A stretch of DNA of 64,000 nt from Nocardioidaceae bacterium SCSIO 66511 (GTDB taxonomy: Bacteria > Actinomycetota > Actinomycetes > Propionibacteriales > Nocardioidaceae), in contig CP095846.1 in NCBI GenBank assembly GCA_023100825.1, positions 1,922,001 to 1,986,000 of the forward strand, read 5' to 3'. The translations under genes were made by a program, and so were the position numbers. This document shows, piece after piece, positions 16,218-24,717 of this stretch (its first letter is position 1; every line of letters begins with the position of its first letter). The notes under the pieces were generated by a model. That model searched no databases, was not told the DNA's origin, and saw nothing but the letters and a program-made list of their open reading frames with translations.

Positions 16218-17405
16218 TCAGATCTGGCCGTGGTTGGGCGGGAGGACGCCTTCGATCGCGTACCGGCCGAGGTGCTGCACCTTCCATGCGGCCGGGTCGT
16301 GGAGTGTGTGCGTACGCGCGTTTCGCCAATGTCGGTTGAGGTTCAGGCCTTCGAGCGCGGAGCGCGTACCGGCAACCTCGAACAACCGGGAGGTGACCGA
16401 GACGGATGCGTTCGTCGTTGCGGCGCGAGCAGCAGCGACGGCGAGGCTTGCGGCGCCGGCGGACTCCTCGCTGAGCTCTCGGTCAGCATCGTCGATCGTG
16501 CGGGCAGCGGCCGCGGTGAGTTGCTCGCAGCTTCTGACGGCGAGCTCCATCTCGCCGAACGCGTGCACGATCAGCGGGTCGTCGGCCGCCCGGTCCACGC
16601 CGGCGTCCGGGTACGGACGGCTCTTCGTGGTCACGAACTCCGCGGCCTCGCTGAGTGCTGCGCGGGCGATGCCGGCGTCGATGGCCGCATGCAGGACCTG
16701 TGCGAACGCCCCGTACGTCTGCGGTCCGTCGAAGTTCTCCGCGTACCCCATGACGAGTGCGTCGTCGACGGAGACGTCGGTCAGCCGTACGGTGCCGCTG
16801 GCGGTGGTGCGTTGTCCCATGCCCGCCCAGTTGTCGGTCACCTCTACGCCGTCGGCGGATCGCGGCACCCAGGCGACGCCCATCGGTCCGTCGACCCCGC
16901 GGTGTGCGAGTACGGGGATCCAGTCGGCGAACAACGCTCCCGTGCAGTAACCCTTCTCGCCGTCGAGCCGCCAGTTCCCGCTTCCGTCCGGCGTGAGCGT
17001 CGTGCGGAAGTCGCGTACGTGCTTCGTGCCGATCTCGGACTGTGCGTTGCCGAACGACCCGCCGTCGAGCAAGGCACGGAACAGCCGACGCTTCTGCTCT
17101 TCGCTGCCCTGGTGTTTGAGCGCGTTCACGTACACGAAGTGGCTGTGTGGGATCTGCGCGACGCTCGGGTCACCGGCGGCCACCAGCCGGATCACTTCGG
17201 CGAGCGTCTCAACGGGCAAACCGGGGCCGCCGTACTCCGGCGGCACGGTCACGGCGAGCAGCCCGGAGTCCTTCAGCGCTTGGACCTCCTGCGTTGGCAG
17301 GGTCCGCTCGGCATCTCGGCTGCCTGACTCCTTTGCCAGCAGCGCCGCCAGCTCCCGCGCGGCGACGATCGCGTTCGGCGTGTCGAGAATGGGTACGCTG
17401 GTCAT
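16218..17405 (-). CDS. acyl-CoA dehydrogenase-like sulfur-compound monooxygenase (SfnB/DszC type)
   Basis: The 395-residue protein has the acyl-CoA dehydrogenase fold with V-T-V-P-P-E-Y-G-G-P-G-L-P in the N-terminal helical domain. In the barrel it has W-R-L-D-G-E-K-G-Y-C-T-G. The C-terminal helices carry N-L-N-R-H-W-R-N-A-R-T-H-T-L-H-D-P, the signature of the SfnB/DszC flavin monooxygenase subgroup. Those enzymes use reduced flavin to oxygenate sulfur compounds. The ATG overlaps the upstream stop by 4 bp (ATGA). The substrate (sulfone, thiophene or thioether) cannot be read directly. Confidence 0.88.
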   Translation of the reverse strand: MTSVPILDTPNAIVAARELAALLAKESGSRDAERTLPTQEVQALKDSGLLAVTVPPEYGGPGLPVETLAEVIRLVAAGDPSVAQIPHSHFVYVNALKHQGSEEQKRRLFRALLDGGSFGNAQSEIGTKHVRDFRTTLTPDGSGNWRLDGEKGYCTGALFADWIPVLAHRGVDGPMGVAWVPRSADGVEVTDNWAGMGQRTTASGTVRLTDVSVDDALVMGYAENFDGPQTYGAFAQVLHAAIDAGIARAALSEAAEFVTTKSRPYPDAGVDRAADDPLIVHAFGEMELAVRSCEQLTAAAARTIDDADRELSEESAGAASLAVAAARAATTNASVSVTSRLFEVAGTRSALEGLNLNRHWRNARTHTLHDPAAWKVQHLGRYAIEGVLPPNHGQI

Positions 17406-18838
17406 GCGACACCTGCCTCTCGTACGTCGTCCGCGTCGATTCGCATGGTGGCGCCGCGATGCTCCGCCGGAAGCCGGTCGCCGCGGTTGAGCAGGCGGTG
17501 GCGCAGCGTTCCCTCGCCATAGGCCTTGGCGTACACACCGCGCTCCTGCAATACGGGAACGACGTGTTCGACGACGTCGACGAACGTGGCCGGGGTGATC
17601 GCGTACGCGAGGTTGAAGCCGTCGACGTCGGTATCGGCGACCCACTCCTGCAGCTGATCGGCGATCTCCTCTCCGGAGCCGACGATCGTCCTACCGAGTC
17701 CGCCGATCGCCGTCTGTCGCGCGATGTCGCGGATCGTCCATTCGTCGCCGTCCTCGTTGCCCTGCTGAAACCCGGCGACCACCGAACGGATCGCGTTGCT
17801 CTGTACGTTGCCGACCGGCTCGTCGGGGTCGTACGCGGAGAGGTCGATGCCCATCCAGCCGGAGTTCAGTACGAGCGCGCCCTCCTCGTCGGCGTACGTC
17901 AGGTAGTCGGCGTACTTGGCGTGCGCCTGCTCAGACGTCTCCGCGGTGACGATCGTCAGCAGCGAGTAGATGCGGGCCGAGTACGGGTGTCGACCGGCCT
18001 CGACGAGCGCGCTGCGGAACTTTCGTACGGTCTCCGCAAGCACCGTCTTCGTGGTCGAGCCGACGAAGATCGCCTCCGCATGCTTGGCGGCGAAGTCGAT
18101 GCCGCGCGCCGACGCACCCGCCTGGTAGATCACCGGCGTGCGTTGCGGCGACGGCTCACACAGGTGGATGCCGGGTACGTCGAAGTGCTTTCCGTGGTGC
18201 TCGATCGGATGGACCTTGTCGGGATCGGTGAAGGCCCGGCCGTCCTTGTCGAGCGTCACCGCGTCGTCCTCCCACGATCCCTCCCACAGCTTGTAGAGCA
18301 CATCGAGGTACTCGTCGGCGCGGTCGTAGCGCTCGTCGTGGTCGAGTTGGTCGTCGTCTCCCATGTTGCGGGCGGCGGAAGCGAGGTAGCCGGTGACGAC
18401 GTTCCAGCCGACCCGCCCCTTGGTCAGGTGGTCGAGTGTCGACATCCGGCGCGCGAACGGGTACGGGTGCTCGTACGCGGTGCCCGCGGTGATGCCGAAG
18501 CCGAGATGCTCGGTCACGTGGGCCATCGCCGATACGAGCATCATCGGGTCGTTGACGGGCACCTGCGTACCTGCACGCAAGGCGGCTTCGTTCGTACCGC
18601 CGTAGACGTCGTACGTGCCCAAGACGTCGGCGATGAAGATGCCGTCGAACACGCCGCGCTCCAAGGTCTTCGCGAGGTCGGTCCAGTAGTCGAGGTCCTT
18701 GTAGCGGCGCGACTGGTCGTCGGGGTGCCGCCACATCCCGGCGGACTGATGGCCGACGCAGTTCATATCGAACGCGTTGAACCGGATCTGCCGTTTCCGG
18801 CCCTCGGGTGCCGTGCCCGAGTCGCTGTTGGGGCTCAT
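17402..18838 (-). CDS. LLM-class monooxygenase of the NtaA/SnaA/DszA family
   Basis: The 478-residue protein starts with F-N-A-F-D-M-N and H-Q-S-A-G-M-W, then D-L-A-K-T-L-E-R-G-V-F-D-G-I-F-I-A-D. It also has G-R-V-G-W-N-V-V-T and Q-A-G-A-S-A-R-G. These are the standard marks of the nitrilotriacetate/DszA branch of bacterial-luciferase-like FMNH2 monooxygenases. It heads a five-gene operon of stop/start overlaps that ends with two flavin reductases. GGAG precedes ATG 18838. The divergent LysR gene is the likely regulator, perhaps responding to sulfur limitation. Confidence 0.9.
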   Translation of the reverse strand: MSPNSDSGTAPEGRKRQIRFNAFDMNCVGHQSAGMWRHPDDQSRRYKDLDYWTDLAKTLERGVFDGIFIADVLGTYDVYGGTNEAALRAGTQVPVNDPMMLVSAMAHVTEHLGFGITAGTAYEHPYPFARRMSTLDHLTKGRVGWNVVTGYLASAARNMGDDDQLDHDERYDRADEYLDVLYKLWEGSWEDDAVTLDKDGRAFTDPDKVHPIEHHGKHFDVPGIHLCEPSPQRTPVIYQAGASARGIDFAAKHAEAIFVGSTTKTVLAETVRKFRSALVEAGRHPYSARIYSLLTIVTAETSEQAHAKYADYLTYADEEGALVLNSGWMGIDLSAYDPDEPVGNVQSNAIRSVVAGFQQGNEDGDEWTIRDIARQTAIGGLGRTIVGSGEEIADQLQEWVADTDVDGFNLAYAITPATFVDVVEHVVPVLQERGVYAKAYGEGTLRHRLLNRGDRLPAEHRGATMRIDADDVREAGVA

Positions 18839-18992
18839 CTCCGTCTCCTATAATGTCAATGTCAACTGACTTAGTGGACAATAATGGACGGTCGGCCGCG
18901 GACCAAGCCGTACGCGCGGTTCCGGCGCCTGGTTACGTCACAGGGGTGATCGGGAGAACCTGTCACCGTCGGGTCTCGGAGAGGTGGATTGA
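18839..18992. promoter_or_regulatory. divergent control region of organosulfur operon and LysR
   Basis: This 154-bp spacer has an AT-rich stretch near 18850-18895. Within it, 18860-18880 reads TGTC-N13-GACA, an interrupted inverted repeat of the size LysR proteins use. TTGTCC...GACATT on the minus strand (18-bp spacing) is a possible weak operon promoter. Both assignments are tentative. Confidence 0.4.
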
Positions 18993-19916
18993 GTGCGGGT
19001 CGAACAGCTGGAGCATCTGGTCGGTGTCACCCAGAACGGTTCGCTGCGCCGAGCGGGCGAGCGGCTGCATCTGTCGCAGCCCGCGCTGAGCGAGTCGTTG
19101 TCGCGTCTCGAACGCGAGCTCGGCGTACTCCTTCTCGACCGACGGCGATCCGGTACGCGCATCTCAGAGCAGGGCCTCGAGTTGTTGCCGTACGTCGAGG
19201 CCGTGCTCGAAGCGGTGGATCGGCTACGCGGCGCGGCGGGGGAGCGGCGGGAGGAAGGGCGAGTGATCCGGGTGGGCACTGTCAGCGCGGCGACGTCGAC
19301 CCTGCTGACGCCGTCACTTCGGGAGCTGGCGTCGCGCCACCCCAGTAGCCGGGTCGAGGTGGTCAATACGCGTCAGAACGTGATCGACGACGGCCTGCTC
19401 GGCGGCGGACTCGACCTCGGGCTCGTGAACGTCTTCGCGGGAGACGACCCGCCGGCCGGCCTTGTCGACCTGGCTCTGATCAGCGGGCCGGTCGTTGCTG
19501 TACTCCCGGGCGACCACCGGTTGGTCGACAGTGCGTCGGTCGGCGTCGACGACCTCCGCGCCGAGCCGTTCGTGTCGATGCGCGAGGGCTACATCATGCA
19601 TCGGCTCGCGACTCGGATGTTCGGTGACGACTGGCCGCGCGCGTACGCGAGCACCGACGGCGCCGAGCTCGGCAAGGCGATGGTCGCCGACGGCGCGGGG
19701 CTCACCGTGCTCCCGCAGTACAGCGTTGACGGCGACGCTCTCCACCGGTCTGGGGCGATCGTGCACCGCCCGATCGAGGGGGTCGACGTCGAGGTCTCGT
19801 TGGTGCTGCGGCTGCGGCGTACGGCGAGAGTGCCAGCGCAGCTGGCGGTTCTCCGAGACATCCTGCTAGCGCGCACTGCCGAGCTGTCGGGGCGTATCGG
19901 TAGCAGATCCGCGTGA
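18993..19916 (+). CDS. LysR-type transcriptional regulator
   Basis: The 307-residue protein has the LysR winged HTH in residues 1-60. Landmarks are L-E-H-L-V-G-V-T, then G-S-L-R-R-A-G-E-R-L-H-L-S-Q-P-A-L-S-E-S-L-S-R-L-E and L-L-D-R. The two-lobed effector domain follows (I-R-V-G-T-V-S-A-A, then V-V-A-V-L-P-G-D-H). GTG 18993 follows AGGTGG. It is divergent from the organosulfur operon and probably its activator. Proteins of this kind in sulfur operons often sense sulfate or pathway intermediates, but the ligand is not readable. Confidence 0.92.
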   Translation: MRVEQLEHLVGVTQNGSLRRAGERLHLSQPALSESLSRLERELGVLLLDRRRSGTRISEQGLELLPYVEAVLEAVDRLRGAAGERREEGRVIRVGTVSAATSTLLTPSLRELASRHPSSRVEVVNTRQNVIDDGLLGGGLDLGLVNVFAGDDPPAGLVDLALISGPVVAVLPGDHRLVDSASVGVDDLRAEPFVSMREGYIMHRLATRMFGDDWPRAYASTDGAELGKAMVADGAGLTVLPQYSVDGDALHRSGAIVHRPIEGVDVEVSLVLRLRRTARVPAQLAVLRDILLARTAELSGRIGSRSA

Positions 19917-19974
19917 CGTACGTACGTGCTTGCGACAGGTGACTCAGAGCGGATCCATCCGAGGTGAGATCGCT

Positions 19975-20400
19975 TCAGTTGAGCACGTTCTGCCCGTCGC
20001 TCATGTACACGTACATCCGCTTGAACTTGCCGTCCTCGAGGTAGAAGAAGTTGCAGTTCGTCAGCCGGATGTCATTGCCGTCGTTGTCGGTCAGCTCGAC
20101 GGTGAACTGCGATGCGATGCGTCCGTTGTCGGGATCGGCGATGTGCCGGAAATGGATGTGGCGCATATGGGTGCGAAAGTTCGAGAACAGCTCTTCGTAC
20201 ATCGCCCGGACGCCCGTGTCTCGGCCCTCGTGGACGGAGTGCGCGGTCTGTACGGTGGCGACCGCGTCCTCGGTGAAGCAGCTCAGAACTCCGTCGAGGT
20301 CGTAAGTGTCCACGAAGTTGAAGTAGCGCTCCACCATGTCCACCAGATAGCCGTAGCTGGTAGCGCTCGAGCTGTTGGGCAACGTCGTCATCGCGGTCAT
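19975..20400 (-). CDS. NTF2-like/SnoaL-like protein
   Basis: A 141-residue cone-shaped NTF2-fold protein. An N-terminal helix V-E-R-Y-F-N-F-V-D-T-Y-D is followed by L-S-C-F-T-E-D-A-V, the I-H-F-R-H-I strand and a final F-F-Y-L-E-D-G-K-F-K-R-M-Y-V-Y strand. GAGGAG lies upstream of ATG 20400. Members act as small isomerases, dehydratases or ring-hydroxylating beta-like subunits. Two TGTATGCA sites upstream suggest it belongs to the regulon of the neighbouring GntR protein. That would link it to the hydantoinase operon. Confidence 0.8.
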   Translation of the reverse strand: MTAMTTLPNSSSATSYGYLVDMVERYFNFVDTYDLDGVLSCFTEDAVATVQTAHSVHEGRDTGVRAMYEELFSNFRTHMRHIHFRHIADPDNGRIASQFTVELTDNDGNDIRLTNCNFFYLEDGKFKRMYVYMSDGQNVLN

Positions 20401-20476
20401 GTCGATCTCCTCAGGGTCGTGCGACGCCCGCTCGCATCGTGCAGGTGTTCGGACGGTCGTCTCCGGCGGGCGCAAG

Positions 20477-20488
20477 ATTGTATGCACT
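20477..20488. promoter_or_regulatory. putative GntR operator (TGTATGCA site 1)
   Basis: The sequence attgtatgcact contains TGTATGCA (20479-20486), 77 bp upstream of the NTF2-like gene. The motif recurs at 20542 and, in full palindromic form, at 21306. Confidence 0.55.
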
Positions 20489-20541
20489 CAACCACGAGCG
20501 GCCCGTGGTGTCCAGACATTGCGGGGGATCGATCGATGAAC

Positions 20542-20551
20542 TGTATGCAAT
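20542..20551. promoter_or_regulatory. putative GntR operator (TGTATGCA site 2)
   Basis: The sequence tgtatgcaat lies between the NTF2-like start and the end of the GntR gene. It shares the 8-bp core with sites 1 and 3. Confidence 0.55.
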
Positions 20552-20566
20552 GGCGGACGCCGGTGG

Positions 20567-21244
20567 TCAGTCCTCTTCGTTCGACGCGACCTGAGGGCGC
20601 AGCGACGACCATGCGGCACGGATATGAGACCGCATCACCGACTCGGCCCAGTCGGCATCGCCGTCAGCCAAGGCGTTCACCAGCTCGTGGTGATGGGCGA
20701 GGCTGCGCGACAACGCATCGGCCGAGTAGAGGGAGAACGTCTGGGAGACGAGCGGGACGCGAACGACCGACGCGACCAGGGCGCTCAGGCGTGAGTTGCC
20801 CGAGGCGTCGAGGATCGCGGTGTGGAAGCGGTTGTTGAGCTCCGTCAGCTCGGCGAAGTCGGGTCGTCGCTTCGACGCGACTGTGTCCATCGCGTCGGCG
20901 AGTGCGCCGAGCTGGTCGACGTCGGCCAGTCCGGAGGTCGCCGCGAGGTTGCATCCCCACGGCTCGAGGAGCGTACGAAGGGCGAAGATCTCCTCGAGGT
21001 CCTCGGTGCGCCAGCTCTGCACCTGCATGCCTCGGTTGGGCTCGTACAGCACGAGCCCTTCGGCGGCGAGTCGGCGCAGCGCCTCGCGTACGGGGGTGCG
21101 GCTGACGCCGATGTCGCTTGCGAGGTCGGCCTCGCGCAGCCAGTGCCCCCCGGGCAGGTCACCCGCGAGGATGCGCTCGCGAATCTTCTCGTACGCGTGC
21201 GTTGCGGCTTTGCCGGTCTCGACGTTGGCGGTGTTCTCGGTCAT
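20567..21244 (-). CDS. GntR-family regulator, FCD domain
   Basis: The 225-residue protein has the GntR winged helix (Y-E-K-I-R-E-R-I-L-A-G-D-L, then L-A-S-D-I-G-V-S-R-T-P-V-R-E-A-L-R-R-L). An all-helical FCD ligand domain follows. Its metal/ligand histidines lie in N-R-F-H and H-H-H-E-L-V-N-A. FCD regulators typically sense carboxylates. It is divergent from the CoA-transferase/hydantoinase operon, and the repeated TGTATGCA motif occurs on both sides of it. It is therefore the probable repressor of that operon and of the NTF2-like gene. Confidence 0.92.
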   Translation of the reverse strand: MTENTANVETGKAATHAYEKIRERILAGDLPGGHWLREADLASDIGVSRTPVREALRRLAAEGLVLYEPNRGMQVQSWRTEDLEEIFALRTLLEPWGCNLAATSGLADVDQLGALADAMDTVASKRRPDFAELTELNNRFHTAILDASGNSRLSALVASVVRVPLVSQTFSLYSADALSRSLAHHHELVNALADGDADWAESVMRSHIRAAWSSLRPQVASNEED

Positions 21245-21305
21245 CTCGCCCCTGACCCTAGTGGTCGTGCGACAAGCAGTAGTCGGCCGATCGCATTGAG
21301 GAGCA

Positions 21306-21317
21306 ATTGTATGCAAT
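21306..21317. promoter_or_regulatory. putative GntR operator (site 3, near-palindrome)
   Basis: The sequence attgtatgcaat is a 12-bp near-palindrome, 5 bp upstream of a TTGACG -35 box. This is the expected form of an FCD-GntR operator and the best of the three sites. Confidence 0.6.
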
Positions 21318-21321
21318 CTGT

Positions 21322-21351
21322 TTGACGACCCGCCATGCCCGTGCCTACGCT
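21322..21351 (+). promoter_or_regulatory. putative promoter of the CoA-transferase/hydantoinase operon
   Basis: TTGACG (21322-21327) and TACGCT (21346-21351) are spaced 18 bp. The GntR site abuts the -35 box. A 10-bp palindrome tcgtatacga (21396-21405) lies in the leader, close to the start codon, and may be a second control site. Confidence 0.45.
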
Positions 21352-21418
21352 CGGCTTGAGCATTCCGGTCGGGATGCGGGTTGGTTATCGCAGAGTCGTA
21401 TACGAAAGCAGGTTCTCG

Positions 21419-22624
21419 GTGACGAACGCGGATGGTCTCCCACTCGACGACCTGCGGGTGGTCGAGCTGGGCCAGCTGCTCGCCGGTCCGTTCTGCGGCC
21501 AGCTGCTCGGCGACTTCGGCGCCCAGGTGATCAAGGTCGAAGACCCTGGCGCCGGGGATCCGATGCGCCAGTGGGGTCGTGAGAAGCCGTACGGGCAGTC
21601 GCTCTGGTGGCCGGTCGTCGCGCGGAACAAACGGTCGGTCACGGCGAACCTCCGCGTTGCCGAAGGTCAGGATCTCGTCCGCCGGCTGATTGCCGGCGCC
21701 GACGTGCTGATCGAGAACTTCCGGCCGGGAACACTCGAGCGATGGGGACTCTCGCCGGAGCGTCTCTGGGAGCTCAACCCCGGGCTGATCATCACGCGCG
21801 TCACGGGGTTCGGCCAGGACGGTCCGTACGCACAGCGCGCCGGCTACGGTTCGATCGGTGAGGCGATGGGCGGAATCCGTTATGTGACAGGTGATCCGGA
21901 CCGCCCGCCGGCTCGTACGGGTGTCTCGCTCGGGGACTCGCTGGCAGCGACGTTCGCCTGCCTCGGCACGCTGGTCGCTCTGCACCAACGAGGCCGCAGC
22001 GGGCGCGGGCAGATCGTCGACTCGGCGATCTACGAGGCGGTGCTGTCGCTGATGGAGTCGATGGTGCCCGAGTGGCAGGTGGCGGGCTATCAACGCGAGC
22101 GCACCGGTGCGACGCTGCCGAATGTCTCGCCGAGCAACGCGTACCCGACCGGCGACGGCGAGATGATTCTGATCGCCGCAAACCAGGACACCGTCTTCCG
22201 GCGACTCGCGGACGTGATGGACCGCAGCGACCTCGCCGGCGACGAACGTTACCGGACACACAGCGCTCGCGGGGCGAACATGGACGAGCTCGATGGGCTG
22301 ATCGCGGAGTGGACGTCGACCCTGAAGGCCGACGACCTGTTGGAGCGGTTGCACGAAGGCGGCGTTCCGGCCGGGCGCATCTTCCGCGCCAAGGACATGT
22401 TCGCCGACCCGCACTTCGCCGCGCGCGAGGCGATCGTGCGGCTCGCGCATCCCGATCTGGGCGAGTTCGCCGTTCACAACGTTGCACCCCGACTTTCCGA
22501 TACCCCCGGCGCCGTCCGTCACCTCGGCCCAGCGCTCGGTCAACACAACGACGAGATCTACCGCGACCTGCTGGGGCTGACCGACGACGAGCTGTCGTCG
22601 CTGCGCACAGACGGCGTCATCTGA
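21419..22624 (+). CDS. CaiB/BaiF family (class III) CoA transferase
   Basis: The 401-residue protein has D-L-R-V-V-E-L-G-Q-L-L-A-G-P-F and D-F-G-A-Q-V-I-K-V-E-D-P near the start. N-K-R-S-V, I-E-N-F-R-P-G and G-F-G-Q-D-G-P-Y follow; all are class III marks. These enzymes move CoA between acids. At the place where many members have a catalytic Asp (Y-D-L) this protein has Y-G-S-I, so the acceptor residue is uncertain. GTG 21419 (M-T-N-A-D) is preferred because the frame upstream crosses the promoter region. It is the first gene of the five-gene operon and probably activates the acid released by the hydantoinase-type enzymes. Confidence 0.88.
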   Translation: MTNADGLPLDDLRVVELGQLLAGPFCGQLLGDFGAQVIKVEDPGAGDPMRQWGREKPYGQSLWWPVVARNKRSVTANLRVAEGQDLVRRLIAGADVLIENFRPGTLERWGLSPERLWELNPGLIITRVTGFGQDGPYAQRAGYGSIGEAMGGIRYVTGDPDRPPARTGVSLGDSLAATFACLGTLVALHQRGRSGRGQIVDSAIYEAVLSLMESMVPEWQVAGYQRERTGATLPNVSPSNAYPTGDGEMILIAANQDTVFRRLADVMDRSDLAGDERYRTHSARGANMDELDGLIAEWTSTLKADDLLERLHEGGVPAGRIFRAKDMFADPHFAAREAIVRLAHPDLGEFAVHNVAPRLSDTPGAVRHLGPALGQHNDEIYRDLLGLTDDELSSLRTDGVI

Positions 22625-22635
22625 AGGAGAGAACC

Positions 22636-24714
22636 ATGACTCACAGGCTCGGCGTCGATGTCGGCGGCACGTTCACCGATGTGCTGCTGATCGATGAGCA
22701 CACTGGTGCGACGTACCGCGAGAAGACGCCGTCGACGCCCGACGACCAATCCGTCGGCGTTCTGCGCGGGGTGACCAGCGTGTGTGCCGCGGCCGGCGTC
22801 GAGCTCGCCGACGTACGGTCGGTCCTGCACGGGACGACCGTTGCGACGAACGCGATCCTGGAGGGCAAAGGCGCGCGTGTCGGACTAGTCACGACGCAGG
22901 GGTTCCGGCAGGTGCTACAGATCGCGCGGTCATTCGTACCCGGCGGTCTCGCCGGATGGATCATCTGGCCGAAACCCGAGCCGTTGGCGGCACTCGAAGA
23001 CACCGTCGAGGTCAGCGAACGCATCGGTCACGACGGTGCGGTCGTACGAGAGCTCGACGAGGACGACGTACGTACCCAGCTGCGCAAGCTCAAGGAGCGC
23101 GGTGTCGAGGCTCTGAGTATCAGCCTGCTGAACTCGTACGCCAACCCGGACCACGAGCGGCGGGTCGGTGAGATCGCCGCCGAGGAGCTTCCCGGCCTGC
23201 AGGTGTCGCTGTCGTCGACGGTGCTCCCGGAGCTGCGCGAGTACGAGCGAACCCTCACCACGGTCGCCAACGCCTGCGTACAGCCTCGCGTTGCGCGCTA
23301 CGTCGACCACCTGGAGGCGCAGCTCGAGAGTGCCGGCGCTGACGGCAACCTCTACATCCTGCGCAGCGACGGTGGCCTGGTGTCGGCGAAGGCGGCCGAG
23401 GAGAACCCCGTGTCGATGTTGATGTCGGGGCCCGCAGGCGGCGTCACCGGAGCAGTCCGCGTCGCCGAGCAGACCGGATTCCCGGACTTCCTGACCTTCG
23501 ACATGGGCGGCACGTCGACCGATGTTGCACTCGTACAGAACCTCGCCCCGAGAGTCGGCCGCGAGACCAGCGTCGGCGACCTCACGGTGCGCGCCACGTC
23601 GGTCGACGTACGCACCGTCGGCGCCGGCGGCGGGTCCATCGCGCACGTGCCGGAGCTGACCCAGGCACTGCGGGTCGGTCCGCAGTCTGCGGGCGCCGTG
23701 CCGGGTCCGGCGGCGTACGGCGCGGGCGGCACCGAGCCGACCGTCACCGATGCCAATGTCGTTCTCGGCTACCTGCCGACCGAGCTCGCCGGCGGTGAAC
23801 TGACGCTCGACCGAGACGCTTCCGTTGCGGCCGTGAAGTCCATCGCCGACGGCACCGGACTCGGATCGGTGGAGGCGGCGGCCGAGGGCATCATCGACAT
23901 CGTCAACGAGAACATGCTCGGAGCGCTCCGGCTCGTTTCGGTTCAGCAGGGCTTCGATCCGCGCGACTTCGCGTTGATCGCATACGGCGGCGCAGGGCCG
24001 TTGCACGGCAACGCACTCGGCAAGCTGACGGGAGCGTGGCCGGTGATCATTCCGCCGTCGCCCGGAGTGCTGTGTGCGCTGGGCGATGCGACCACCGGTC
24101 TTCGCGACGAGTCCGTACGAACGCTGGTGCGTACGTTCGGCCAGCTGAGTGACGACAGTTTGCGGCAGATCCTCGACGAGCTCGCTGCGGAGGTACGTGC
24201 CTCGCTCACCGAGCAGGGCGTTCCCGAGGCAGACCAGGAGATCACGTACGGGGCAGATCTCCGTTACCACGGGCAGGGCTTCGAGATCCCGGTCGACATC
24301 GACGTCACGGCGTTCGACGGCGCCGGCGCAGGGCTCGCCACGCTGCGGTCTGCCTTCGACGCCGAGCACGAGCGACTGTTCTCGTTCCTGCTCGACAACG
24401 AGCACGAGCTGGTGACCGTACGAGCCACCGGTAGTGGGCCGAGACCAACTGTCGCTGAGACCGTTCTGCCGGACGGCGACCCCGATGCGACTGGCGCAGT
24501 GGTCGGCCGACAGCCGATCTGGGTCGACGGCGCACAAGTGGAGGCCACGATCTACGACCGCGGCAAGCTCGCTGCCGACAACATCGTCACCGGCCCCGCC
24601 GTGATCACCGAGATGGACTCGACGACTCTCGTACTCCCCGGCCACGCGGCGACCGTTCATCGCAGTGGCAGCCTGTTGATCCGCCCGATCGACGAGAACA
24701 GCCAGGAGGGCTGA
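22636..24714 (+). CDS. hydantoinase/oxoprolinase A subunit (HyuA family)
   Basis: The 692-residue protein begins R-L-G-V-D-V-G-G-T-F-T-D, the ATP-phosphate loop of the actin-like fold. It continues with H-G-T-T-V-A-T-N-A-I-L-E, T-T-Q-G-F and F-D-M-G-G-T-S-T-D. The C-terminal A-Y-G-G-A-G-P-L-H segment closes the ATPase core. HyuA/HyuB pairs hydrolyse N-methylhydantoin or 5-oxoproline with ATP, or carboxylate ketones. AAGGAGAG lies upstream of ATG 22636. The next gene is the B subunit 3 bp further on, so the two make one ATP-dependent complex. The substrate is not established. Confidence 0.92.
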   Translation: MTHRLGVDVGGTFTDVLLIDEHTGATYREKTPSTPDDQSVGVLRGVTSVCAAAGVELADVRSVLHGTTVATNAILEGKGARVGLVTTQGFRQVLQIARSFVPGGLAGWIIWPKPEPLAALEDTVEVSERIGHDGAVVRELDEDDVRTQLRKLKERGVEALSISLLNSYANPDHERRVGEIAAEELPGLQVSLSSTVLPELREYERTLTTVANACVQPRVARYVDHLEAQLESAGADGNLYILRSDGGLVSAKAAEENPVSMLMSGPAGGVTGAVRVAEQTGFPDFLTFDMGGTSTDVALVQNLAPRVGRETSVGDLTVRATSVDVRTVGAGGGSIAHVPELTQALRVGPQSAGAVPGPAAYGAGGTEPTVTDANVVLGYLPTELAGGELTLDRDASVAAVKSIADGTGLGSVEAAAEGIIDIVNENMLGALRLVSVQQGFDPRDFALIAYGGAGPLHGNALGKLTGAWPVIIPPSPGVLCALGDATTGLRDESVRTLVRTFGQLSDDSLRQILDELAAEVRASLTEQGVPEADQEITYGADLRYHGQGFEIPVDIDVTAFDGAGAGLATLRSAFDAEHERLFSFLLDNEHELVTVRATGSGPRPTVAETVLPDGDPDATGAVVGRQPIWVDGAQVEATIYDRGKLAADNIVTGPAVITEMDSTTLVLPGHAATVHRSGSLLIRPIDENSQEG

Positions 24715-24717
24715 GGA

